Below are positions 17,758 through 25,288 of a stretch of 64,000 bases of DNA, in pieces (positions within the stretch are counted from its first letter, which is position 1; each line of letters opens with the position of its first letter). The notes under the pieces are model-generated. The model worked only from the letters and a program-made list of their open reading frames with translations. It was not told the origin of the DNA and made no database searches. The DNA is from CAYNHQ01 sp964397255 (lineage in GTDB: Bacteria; Bdellovibrionota_G; JALEGL01; DATDPG01): NCBI GenBank assembly GCA_964397255.1, contig CAYNHQ010000001.1:62001-126000 (forward strand). The letters run 5' to 3'. The position numbers and the translations under genes are program-made.

Positions 17758-17818
17758 ACACACCCCATTGTCATTCTTCTCTTAGATTGTACATATACAC
17801 CGTAGTCGCCGTAGGTCT

Positions 17819-17969
17819 TGTGGAAAAATCGGAAAAAACGTCAGATTTAGAGGGACTCGCGAGAGTGGCAACATGAAAGTTGTGGAAAGAGTTGTGGAGG
17901 AAAAGTTTGATTTCAAAAAAAGACGCCATAGAAGATTTTGCAGAGGGATTAAAAACATATTTATCCACA
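17819..17969. other. Probable replication origin segment with DnaA boxes (oriC)
   Basis: In the dnaN-dnaA gap there is a perfect DnaA box TTATCCACA (17961-17969, plus strand), a second consensus match TTTTCCACA (17819-17827, minus strand), a one-mismatch box CTTTCCACA (17881-17889, minus) and a weaker one (17893-17901, minus). The stretch from 17900 to 17965 is A/T-rich and could act as the unwinding element. The surrounding genes (rpmH-rnpA side, dnaA, dnaN, recF, gyrB, parAB) are the usual origin neighbourhood. Confidence 0.65.
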
Positions 17970-17994
17970 GGAAGCCAGCGGAAAACAAGAGGCA

Positions 17995-19338
17995 TTAGGT
18001 CGTTAAATTCTGTTCAATGGTTGCGACGGTTTGGCGAAGACGAGGATCTTCGTAGAGGAGACGCTCGATCTTCGATACACCGTGCATAACCGTAGTGTGA
18101 TCTTTCCCTCCAAATCGATGTCCAATTTCTGGAAAAGATGCGGGGGTCAGCTTTCGGCAAAGATACATAGCAATTTGGCGGGGTTGCGCAATCATGCGGT
18201 GGCGCCGCGGTGAACGAATATCGCTTAAATTGAGATTAAAGAACTCGGCTACACGCTTCTGAATCAATTCCATCGTAATGGATGAGTCCTCCGTCCCAAG
18301 GCTTTGAAATACTTCACGGGTCAGCTCCAGCGTAATTTCACGGCGGGAAATGGACGCAAAGGCGGCGAGGCGTACCAACGCTCCTTCAAGGACACGAATA
18401 TTCGACTTAATATGTGTGGCGAGAAAAAGCGCGACATCGTCCGGAAGAAAAACACCTTGAGCTTCCGCTTTTTTCGTCAATATTGCGACCCTTGTTTCCA
18501 CATCAGGGGGTTGAATGTCGCAAAGAAGCCCCAATTGAAAGCGAGATCGAAGTCGATCATCAAGATCGGGTATTTCATCCGGTGTTTGATCGGACGTCAG
18601 AACAATCTGCTTGTTGTCTTCGTATAGGGCGTTGAAGGTATGGAAGAATTCTTCCTGTGTTCGTTCCTTTCCCCCGATGAATTGCACGTCATCAATAAGC
18701 AGGATGTCACAGGCCTTACGATAGCGGGCCCGGAATTCCGTCGTCTTTTCGTAGCGGATTGCCGCGATCAATTCATTGGTGAACTGTTCAGCTGTCCGAA
18801 AGACGATCTTTCGCGCCGTCTGCTCGCTGGCGACCATGTTTCCAATGGCACACAGGAGATGTGTCTTGCCGAGTCCCACTCCACCATAAATGAAAAGGGG
18901 GTTGTATGTTCTTCCGGGTGTCTGTGCTACTGCGCGGGTAGCGGCATGCGCGAATTCTGTGCTCGAACCCACCACAAACGACTCAAACGTATAACGGGGA
19001 TTAAGCCCCTCAATGGCGACAGCAGCTTTCTCCTGTCTGTTGAACTCTTTCTTGGCCCGCGAGATGTCGCGCAAAAGAGAAACAGATTCATCCGTTTTTT
19101 GTGAAACTACAAAGGAGACATCCAGTGATTCCTGTTGGGAGAGCTGTCGGAGTCGCTTTCGAAGGAGTTCCGCGTAATCTTGTTGAAGGCGATCGCGATA
19201 AAAAACGTTGGGAACTTCCACACGCACTTCATTTTCAGTTGCGGATTGGTATTGGAGGGGCTTGAGCCAGGTGTTGTACGTGTGTTGCGGAAGTTCGCTC
19301 CGAAGAGCTTCTAACGTTTGTGTCCAAACTTCCCTCAT
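17995..19338 (-). CDS. dnaA: Chromosomal replication initiator DnaA
   Basis: I take the ATG at 19338 (MREVWTQTLEAL), which gives a 447-residue protein with a normal domain I; the frame continues 19 codons upstream without conserved features. Domain III has Walker A GGVGLGKTHLL, Walker B ILLIDDVQFIGGKE and sensor regions. Domain IV carries the DNA-binding helix with GGKDHTTVMHG. The linker domain II is short. DnaA binds the boxes in the adjacent dnaN-dnaA gap to open the origin. Confidence 0.96.
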   Translation of the reverse strand: MREVWTQTLEALRSELPQHTYNTWLKPLQYQSATENEVRVEVPNVFYRDRLQQDYAELLRKRLRQLSQQESLDVSFVVSQKTDESVSLLRDISRAKKEFNRQEKAAVAIEGLNPRYTFESFVVGSSTEFAHAATRAVAQTPGRTYNPLFIYGGVGLGKTHLLCAIGNMVASEQTARKIVFRTAEQFTNELIAAIRYEKTTEFRARYRKACDILLIDDVQFIGGKERTQEEFFHTFNALYEDNKQIVLTSDQTPDEIPDLDDRLRSRFQLGLLCDIQPPDVETRVAILTKKAEAQGVFLPDDVALFLATHIKSNIRVLEGALVRLAAFASISRREITLELTREVFQSLGTEDSSITMELIQKRVAEFFNLNLSDIRSPRRHRMIAQPRQIAMYLCRKLTPASFPEIGHRFGGKDHTTVMHGVSKIERLLYEDPRLRQTVATIEQNLTT

Positions 19339-19758
19339 TGACCAAAACCCACTCTTTCCCCTTTCAACGAAAAAACGCGTACTACTTGCCGGCAAGTGAC
19401 GGGGTCAAGCATTCTCTTTCGTTATTTGACACTCGTGCGTGAGTGAAACGAATTTTTCGAGCAATGCGAAACGAAAACAAACGGAAGTTTTTCGCAACAA
19501 TCGTGACGATGCGCACTTACGCCAATCATGAGTTTCAAAGCGCGGTGAATCGACGCTCTGCGCAGGCCCGCTATTGAAATATGCGAACCATAATTGTTTG
19601 CAACGTACGTGCGGATATGGCCCACGCGGGGCGAGGAGTTCCGATCTGAGTTTTCGCCGGAGCCCGATTCAAGAACGAAAATGTTTTTTCATTTATCGCG
19701 CGGCTTGACAGTGACGAGTGGGTATGTTTGAAACGTCCCTCTTTTTTCAAAGGTAGCT
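19339..19758. promoter_or_regulatory. dnaA-rpmH divergent control region
   Basis: This 420-bp gap between divergent dnaA and rpmH holds no gene I can support. On the minus side, TTGACC (about 19415-19420) and a poor -10 further down flank a perfect 14-bp palindrome ACTTGCCGGCAAGT (19384-19397), a possible operator for dnaA. On the plus side there are two TTGACA boxes (19434-19439 and 19705-19710) without convincing -10 partners; the second is near rpmH. No DnaA box consensus was found here. Confidence 0.4.
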
Positions 19759-19908
19759 ATGAAACGGACTTATCAACCAAGCAACGTACATCGAAAGCGA
19801 ACCCACGGTTTTCGCACACGCATGGCCACGAAATCAGGACGAGCTGTTTTAAGTCGGCGTCGACGAAAGGGCCGAAAGCGCCTTTCGGTCAGCATTTCAA
19901 CCAAGTGA
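19759..19908 (+). CDS. rpmH: 50S ribosomal protein L34
   Basis: The 49-residue, strongly basic protein begins MKRTYQPSNVHRKRTHGF and ends in STK, a full match to L34, a small protein of the large ribosomal subunit. It is first in the conserved rpmH-rnpA-yidD-yidC-khpB-mnmE order. Its TGA stop overlaps the rnpA GTG start (GTGA). Confidence 0.95.
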   Translation: MKRTYQPSNVHRKRTHGFRTRMATKSGRAVLSRRRRKGRKRLSVSISTK

Positions 19909-20258
19909 CGAAGAGGACCCTGCGACTTCGTCGCGACGATCGTTTACGGAAACGAAGCGAGTTTCTTTTGTGTCAATCCAAAGGCAAACGATTTTTCAGC
20001 CGGCAGTTTGTGATTCATTTTCTCGGTAAAAGCGAAGGACGAAATCGCCTTGGACTGATTGTCACACGTGAAACAGGAGGAGCAGTGGTCCGAAATCGGT
20101 GGAAACGGTTGATTCGCGATTCATTTCGAACGGATGGAATGGAAAGCCTTCCGTTAGGCGACCATGTGATCATGGTACGAAGGAATGTGAAAGGACTTCC
20201 CACGCCCGAAGCGAAAAAAGAACTGGGCTCCCTGTTCCTACGTATAAGGAAGGGATGA
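19905..20258 (+). CDS. rnpA: Ribonuclease P protein component
   Basis: The 117-residue basic protein binds RNase P RNA and assists removal of tRNA 5' leaders. The signature RNR motif is in VVRNRWKRLIRDSFR, and the N-terminal LRRDDRLRKRSEF is typical. The start is GTG at 19905, overlapping the rpmH stop; a longer frame that begins inside the rpmH leader is not supported. The stop overlaps the yidD ATG. Confidence 0.94.
   Translation: MTKRTLRLRRDDRLRKRSEFLLCQSKGKRFFSRQFVIHFLGKSEGRNRLGLIVTRETGGAVVRNRWKRLIRDSFRTDGMESLPLGDHVIMVRRNVKGLPTPEAKKELGSLFLRIRKG
20060..20075. promoter_or_regulatory. Degenerate parS-like site inside rnpA
   Basis: TGTCACACGTGAAACA differs from the parS consensus TGTTTCACGTGAAACA at two positions in the left arm. 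It lies about 4.2 kb from the two perfect sites. It may be chance within coding sequence. Confidence 0.25.
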
Positions 20259-20461
20259 AGACCGCCTTCGCATTTTACCGCGCGGCCATTTCCCCGTATT
20301 TGGGGAACCGCTGTCGATTTTATCCTTCTTGCTCGCACTATGCCGAAGAAGCATTGGAAAAGCACGGATGTTTTTGGGGAATCTTCCTTGCGATCCTTCG
20401 GATTCTTCGCTGCCACCCGTTTCATCCGGGGGGAGTCGATTTGGTACCGGAGTCGGAATAA
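20255..20461 (+). CDS. yidD: Membrane protein insertion efficiency factor YidD
   Basis: The 68-residue protein has the conserved Cys-rich YidD pattern RFYPSCSHYAEEALEKHG and LRCHPFHPGG. YidD aids YidC in inserting inner-membrane proteins. The ATG at 20255 overlaps the rnpA stop (ATGA) and its TAA overlaps the yidC ATG (TAATG), so the three are translationally coupled. Confidence 0.94.
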   Translation: MKTAFAFYRAAISPYLGNRCRFYPSCSHYAEEALEKHGCFWGIFLAILRILRCHPFHPGGVDLVPESE

Positions 20462-22152
20462 TGGAAAATGAAAAACGTTCGATTCTGGCATTCGCGCTGA
20501 TCTTCGTGTTTCTTTACGTTTGGTTTGAGTATTTTGTTCCCAAACCTCCCCGGCCTATGCCGAATGCGCTTACGGCGGCCTCTCCTACCCCAACTGCGTC
20601 GCCCACGGGAATGCAACTGGCCGCATCCACGAATTTAACCTCGTCGGCGAAGATTCAACCCGCCGCCCCCGCGGTGCATGTGAATGGAGAAAACAACCTC
20701 TGGAAAGCCCGCTTTGGTTCTGTGGGCGGAACTCTCGAGGAGCTTACGCTAGAGAAATATCATGAAGCGGTAGATCCGAAATCGGCACCCGTTTCGCTTC
20801 TCCCTTTTCGAGGCGCGGCGCCAAATCCGCTGCAGTGGTCATTTCAAAGCGCGACGGGGACATTGGAGGACGCCGGAGCCTCGTACAAAGTGGTGGAAGA
20901 AAGCGCTCAAAAGATTGCCTTCGAACGTGAAGCCGAAGGACTTCGAATTCGAAAGGTCTTTGAGTGGGAAGTCGACAGCTATCTCATCGAAGAGACGGTC
21001 ATCGTGACTAATGTCAGCGGAGGGCCTTTAAAGATTAGCCCATCGACGAAAATGTACTCGGGCGCGCATGAAATCAAAGGACGAGGCATGGGTGCGCGAG
21101 GAGATGTCATGCGGGTAAGCACACGCCTTAATGACAAGACGGTCTATTTTCCCCCCCCACAGATCCTGAAAGCCAATTCTCCCGAAAAGAAGGTAGAGCT
21201 GGTCCCCGGAGGCACAGACATATCCTGGGCGGGATTCGACTCCCACTATTTTCTATTGGCTGCGCTGCCGGTCGAGGGGCGCTGGGAAACACTTCATCTC
21301 GACGAGGAACACTCGGTAGATGAGAAAGGCAATCCGATCGTAGATCACGTTGCGGTTTCCCTTCTCTATCCTTCCCTTGACCTGGCGCCGAAGGGCCAAC
21401 AGCAGTATCGCCTAAAACTTTTTGCCGGGCCCAAAGACATTGGCGTTTTACAGAGTGCGGGAGCGTCGCTGGATCGGGCGATCGACCTGGGAGATTGGCT
21501 GGGCCCAATTGCGCGGCCGATCCTCTATTTTCTCCGCTGGCTTTATCACCACACCGTCGCAAACTACGGAGTCGCCATCATTCTACTGACCGTACTTGTC
21601 CGCCTCCTCCTTTTTCCCCTGACGCAGATGCAATCCAGGTCGATGATCAAAATGCAAAAACACAAACCGGAACTCGACGCCATCAAAGAGAAGTACAAAG
21701 ACGACCGAGAAGCCCACTCACGGGAAATGATGAATTACATGCGCAAACACAGGGTCAACCCCATGGGGGGATGCCTCCTTCTCCTGCCGCAGATGCCGGT
21801 TCTCTTCGCCCTTTACCGCGTACTTTATAACGCCATTGAAATTCGGCACGCCCCCTTCTTTCTCTGGATACACGATCTATCCGCACATGATCCGTATTTT
21901 GTCCTGCCGGCCCTGCTGGGGATTTCGATGTTCCTGCAACAGCAGATGACGCCCAATCCATCGGCCGATCCGGCACAGCAGACGATGATGAAAGTGATGC
22001 CTATAATGTTTACCGGCTTTATGATATTTCTTCCGGCAGGACTCAATTTGTACATCTTCGTCAGCACCATTTGGGGTGTTGCCCAGCAGTATTGGATGAA
22101 GCGAAAGATGGAAGCCGCCGGCGTGGGGCCCCTCCCCGTTAAGACGGCCTAG
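20461..22152 (+). CDS. yidC: Membrane protein insertase YidC
   Basis: The 563-residue insertase starts MENEKRSILAFALIFVFLYVW (first transmembrane helix). A large periplasmic beta-domain of the Gram-negative type follows (about residues 60-330), then the conserved five-helix core beginning NYGVAIILLTVLVRLLLFP, which contains the hydrophilic-groove Arg. The segments MGGCLLLLPQMPVLFALYR and MTPNPSADPAQQ are typical. The start overlaps yidD by one base. Confidence 0.95.
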   Translation: MENEKRSILAFALIFVFLYVWFEYFVPKPPRPMPNALTAASPTPTASPTGMQLAASTNLTSSAKIQPAAPAVHVNGENNLWKARFGSVGGTLEELTLEKYHEAVDPKSAPVSLLPFRGAAPNPLQWSFQSATGTLEDAGASYKVVEESAQKIAFEREAEGLRIRKVFEWEVDSYLIEETVIVTNVSGGPLKISPSTKMYSGAHEIKGRGMGARGDVMRVSTRLNDKTVYFPPPQILKANSPEKKVELVPGGTDISWAGFDSHYFLLAALPVEGRWETLHLDEEHSVDEKGNPIVDHVAVSLLYPSLDLAPKGQQQYRLKLFAGPKDIGVLQSAGASLDRAIDLGDWLGPIARPILYFLRWLYHHTVANYGVAIILLTVLVRLLLFPLTQMQSRSMIKMQKHKPELDAIKEKYKDDREAHSREMMNYMRKHRVNPMGGCLLLLPQMPVLFALYRVLYNAIEIRHAPFFLWIHDLSAHDPYFVLPALLGISMFLQQQMTPNPSADPAQQTMMKVMPIMFTGFMIFLPAGLNLYIFVSTIWGVAQQYWMKRKMEAAGVGPLPVKTA

Positions 22153-22169
22153 AGAAGTTGGAGGTACGA

Positions 22170-23138
22170 ATGTCAGAAGATTGGATCGAGATCGAGGGAA
22201 GAAATCGGGATGATGCAATTGAACGGGCGTGCAATGCTCTCAATACCACGCCATCGTATTTAGAGTTCGAGGTTCTGTCGGGGAACGGCTCGAAGATTCG
22301 CGCTCGGAAAACGACCGACAAAATTGAAGGCAGAGAGAAAGTCACCGACGACCAGGATGAGGATGAAGAACAACCTTCTGCACGGCCCGAGAGTGAGCAA
22401 AGCGATTCTTCGGAGGAACGGACACAGCCTGAAGTGGAGCTGATGCCGATCGACCCGACCGAAGTGGGACTCAAGGCGAAAGAGATGCTGGATGGACTTC
22501 TCCATTTTATTGAGGAAGGGACGCAAGTTTCCCTAAAAGAAACGACGGGAACAGTGGTTCTGGATATTCAGAGCAACGGCTCCGGATTGTTAATTGGGAA
22601 ACATGGTCAAACGCTCGAAGCCATTCAACACCTGGTGGCGAAAATGAGCGGCCTGGACCGGCAAGATTCGAAACGACTCCTGATTGATTCCGAGGGTTAT
22701 CGTCAGCGGCGGAAAGATTCACTGATCGCCCTGGCGCATAAAGTAGCGGCACGGGTTCGGCGTGAAAGACGTCCGGTGAGCATCGATCCAATGAGTTCGG
22801 CGGATCGACGAGTTCTTCATTTGGCTCTTCAAGATGATCCGGACGTGGTGACCAAGAGCGTAGGCGAAGGAAGAAATCGAAAAGTGATGATTTGCCCTCG
22901 CGGCGGCAGCCGTCGGGGAGGATCTTCGCGCGGCGGCTATCGAAGTCGGAGCCGGTCAAATGGCGCTGACCGTCGAGAAAGTAGTCTGGGCGAGCGCCCC
23001 GCACGTAGACGAAGCGGCCCGCCGGCGCGAAAACATGATTCGTTCGATGTTCCTCCCGACCCAAAAATGGATCTCTTTCCGGAAGATCCTGACGCCCCAC
23101 GCATAAGCGATGTCGAAGCCTCCGACAACGACGAATAA
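22170..23138 (+). CDS. khpB: KhpB/Jag RNA-binding protein with RG-rich tail
   Basis: The ATG at 22170 follows a strong GGAGGT site. The 322-residue protein has the Jag N-terminal domain (MSEDWIEIEGRNRDDAIERAC), an acidic linker, a KH domain with GxxG-type loop LIGKHGQT, and an R3H domain (RERRPVSIDPMSSADRRVLH). KhpB binds RNA and links to cell division and envelope synthesis in other bacteria. Unusually, the C-terminal 75 residues are disordered and rich in Arg-Gly, Arg-Ser and Gly-Gly (about residues 244-300), like eukaryotic RGG RNA-binding tails. Confidence 0.9.
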   Translation: MSEDWIEIEGRNRDDAIERACNALNTTPSYLEFEVLSGNGSKIRARKTTDKIEGREKVTDDQDEDEEQPSARPESEQSDSSEERTQPEVELMPIDPTEVGLKAKEMLDGLLHFIEEGTQVSLKETTGTVVLDIQSNGSGLLIGKHGQTLEAIQHLVAKMSGLDRQDSKRLLIDSEGYRQRRKDSLIALAHKVAARVRRERRPVSIDPMSSADRRVLHLALQDDPDVVTKSVGEGRNRKVMICPRGGSRRGGSSRGGYRSRSRSNGADRRESSLGERPARRRSGPPARKHDSFDVPPDPKMDLFPEDPDAPRISDVEASDNDE

Positions 23139-23176
23139 TTTTTCTATTCCCCCTCTCTAGGCTAAAGACGTTCGAG

Positions 23177-24547
23177 ATGGGAAAACTCATTGACACGATT
23201 GTCGCCATAGCGACAGCGACCGGCCGGGGCGGCGTCGGTATTGTTCGCCTCTCGGGGCCGCTTGCAGGGCGAATTGGTGAGAGAATCTTTGAACCGCGAA
23301 AACCCACTTCTCCCTGGCCGAGTCACCAGCTTCTTTATGGGCGCGCAATAGATTCCAAAAACGGAGAAGGAATTGACGATGGTTTTGCCGTGCGCATGGA
23401 CGCACCTCACAGCTACACCGGCGAAGAAGTCGTTGAGATCCAAACGCACGGAAGCCCCCCTGCCCTTTCCGAAATCGTTCGCCTTGCAACATTGCACGAG
23501 GCACGGCTCGCAGAGCCAGGCGAATTTACCAAGCGAGCTTTTTTAAACGGCAAACTCGATCTCATACAGGCCGAAGCGGTGGCTGAATTAATCGAAGCAA
23601 CTTCCGAGGCCGAGGCCACGAGCGCCAGACGTCGTTTGGAAGGGAAACTTTCTAGCGCGCTGCATCGTCTTCGTGAGGAAACCCTTTCTTTGTTAGCCGC
23701 TACAGAGGCCGATATAGATTTTCCAGAAGAAGAACTTTCACTTCCCGAACGGCTGGCGAAAATCAATAAAATTAAGGAATTTCAATTAGTTACAAACAAA
23801 TTATTGGAAACCTACGAGTCAAATTCGCGCCTACATGAGGGATACTCCGTGGCCTTTGTGGGTCGACCAAATGTTGGAAAGTCCTCGTTGTTCAACGCCC
23901 TTTTGACGTTTGACCGGGCAATCGTGACATCTGTTCCAGGAACGACAAGAGATGTTCTCCGCGAAGAAGTCGTTCTGGATGGCCGCCGCATTCGCTTTCT
24001 CGATACGGCGGGCCTTCGTTCAGCTCCGTCCGATGATGTCGAGCGAATTGGTATGGAGCGGACAACGACAACCATCTATTCGGCGGATCTCGTTTGTGTG
24101 GTTGCGGAGGCATCAGAAGGTCTCAATGCCGAAGAAAAAGAACTCCTCTCCTCCATTCCTGAGGGGAAGCGATGGTTGATTTGGAACAAAATAGATTTGA
24201 GTGAACCAAGGCGTGATGAGAGCCCCCCTGCCCCTTCGTTTGATGTTTCGGCTATTCGAGGAGATGGATTGGAGCACTTTCGGCAGGAATTAATAGAAAG
24301 GGTTTCACGTGAAACATTTCTGACGCCCGAAGGCGGAGTTTCGAATGACCGCCAAAAGAATCTCCTGATGGAATACGTCGTGGGATTAAAGAGAGTCGAA
24401 GAAGGTTTGGAGCGGAGAGTTTCATCCGAATTTTTAGCCAGCGACCTCCGCCACGCACATCGGGCACTTTCCAGAATTGTGGGAAAGGATGAGGGTGTGG
24501 AGGATATTTTGACCGAGATTTTTTCAAAGTTTTGCATTGGGAAATGA
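23177..24547 (+). CDS. mnmE: tRNA modification GTPase MnmE
   Basis: With MnmG this enzyme forms the 5-carboxymethylaminomethyl group on U34 of certain tRNAs. The 456-residue protein starts with the folate-binding domain (DTIVAIATATGRGGVGIVRLSG). It then has the embedded G domain (G1 GRPNVGKSS, G2 TTRD, G3 DTAGLR, G4 NKID) and ends in CIGK with the catalytic Cys. MnmG is encoded two genes downstream. Two parS sites lie inside its last 250 bp and just past its stop. Confidence 0.95.
   Translation: MGKLIDTIVAIATATGRGGVGIVRLSGPLAGRIGERIFEPRKPTSPWPSHQLLYGRAIDSKNGEGIDDGFAVRMDAPHSYTGEEVVEIQTHGSPPALSEIVRLATLHEARLAEPGEFTKRAFLNGKLDLIQAEAVAELIEATSEAEATSARRRLEGKLSSALHRLREETLSLLAATEADIDFPEEELSLPERLAKINKIKEFQLVTNKLLETYESNSRLHEGYSVAFVGRPNVGKSSLFNALLTFDRAIVTSVPGTTRDVLREEVVLDGRRIRFLDTAGLRSAPSDDVERIGMERTTTTIYSADLVCVVAEASEGLNAEEKELLSSIPEGKRWLIWNKIDLSEPRRDESPPAPSFDVSAIRGDGLEHFRQELIERVSRETFLTPEGGVSNDRQKNLLMEYVVGLKRVEEGLERRVSSEFLASDLRHAHRALSRIVGKDEGVEDILTEIFSKFCIGK
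24301..24316. promoter_or_regulatory. parS centromere site 1
   Basis: GGTTTCACGTGAAACA contains the perfect 14-bp palindrome GTTTCACGTGAAAC of the universal parS sequence. It lies in the mnmE coding region, about 4.3 kb before parA. Confidence 0.9.
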
Positions 24548-24550
24548 AAA

Positions 24551-25288
24551 ATGACAAACGTTTCACGTGAAACATATGGCCCGGGGCACTTTTTTGATTT
24601 GGATGGGGTTTGGTTTGCCTCGATCTTTGATACGGTGGAGTTTCCATGGGAAGTATTACGACCCAACTTCAAAGAAGACTGGATTTTGACAAAAATAAAG
24701 CGAAATACTGATAAAATTGAACGAAAAGGATCAATTGTCACAGAAGATTCTCGATTTCAAGTCGATGATGGTGAGGTATTTGTGGAGGCAGGTGCCATAA
24801 TCGTGGGAGATGATATCCAGTTTTGTCCTGGAGTTGTGGTTGAATCTACCGCATATGTTACTGGACCAACTATATTGTGGGATAACACATCCATTCGTCA
24901 CGGCGCGTACGTAAGGGGCGGGGTCATCACCGGCAAAAAGGCCATCATTGGTCATGCCTCAGAAATAAAGAGTTCCATTCTTTTTAACGGAGCAAGAGCC
25001 CCCCACTTTGCCTATGTAGGAGACTCAATTTTGGGAAATAGGGTCAATTTGGGTGCTGGAACAAAGGTTTCAAATCTAAAAATGACGAATGATGAGGTCA
25101 TTTTAAAGCTTCCAGAAGGGTCAATTAAGTCAGGACTTAGAAAATTTGGAGCAATTGTTGGCGATCATACCGAAACTGGCTGCAATTCTGTCCTAAATCC
25201 AGGTGTTTTGCTTGGAAAGAACTGTATGGTTTACCCCGCAACGGCTGTTCGAAAGAACTACTACAAATCCAAGAGTGTCGTGAAATGA
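24551..25288 (+). CDS. Left-handed beta-helix (hexapeptide repeat) protein, GlmU C-terminal-like
   Basis: A 245-residue protein with at least six hexapeptide turns from residue 75 on (VFVEAGAIIVGDDIQF, VVVESTAYVTGPTI, GAYVRGGVITG), matching the acyltransferase/GlmU C-terminal fold. The N-terminal 60 residues (FPWEVLRPNFKEDW) resemble the start of sugar-1-phosphate nucleotidyltransferase-like hexapeptide proteins lacking the nucleotidyltransferase domain. The phrase NLGAGTKVSNLK is typical of UDP-GlcNAc-type acetyltransferases. Substrate unknown. A parS site occupies codons 4-8. The sequence is more A/T-rich than neighbouring genes. The mnmG ATG overlaps its stop. Confidence 0.7.
   Translation: MTNVSRETYGPGHFFDLDGVWFASIFDTVEFPWEVLRPNFKEDWILTKIKRNTDKIERKGSIVTEDSRFQVDDGEVFVEAGAIIVGDDIQFCPGVVVESTAYVTGPTILWDNTSIRHGAYVRGGVITGKKAIIGHASEIKSSILFNGARAPHFAYVGDSILGNRVNLGAGTKVSNLKMTNDEVILKLPEGSIKSGLRKFGAIVGDHTETGCNSVLNPGVLLGKNCMVYPATAVRKNYYKSKSVVK
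24559..24574. promoter_or_regulatory. parS centromere site 2
   Basis: CGTTTCACGTGAAACA contains the same perfect 14-bp parS palindrome, 258 bp after the first site. It lies at the 5' end of the hexapeptide gene, where it encodes the residues VSRET. Confidence 0.9.

Noticed and set aside
19872..19888. Hairpin CCGAAAG-CGC-CTTTCGG in rpmH
   Set aside because: Explained by the Arg/Lys-rich L34 coding sequence; no U-run.
22507..23307. 266-codon minus-strand frame over khpB
   Set aside because: Antisense shadow of the RG-rich khpB region; no signals.
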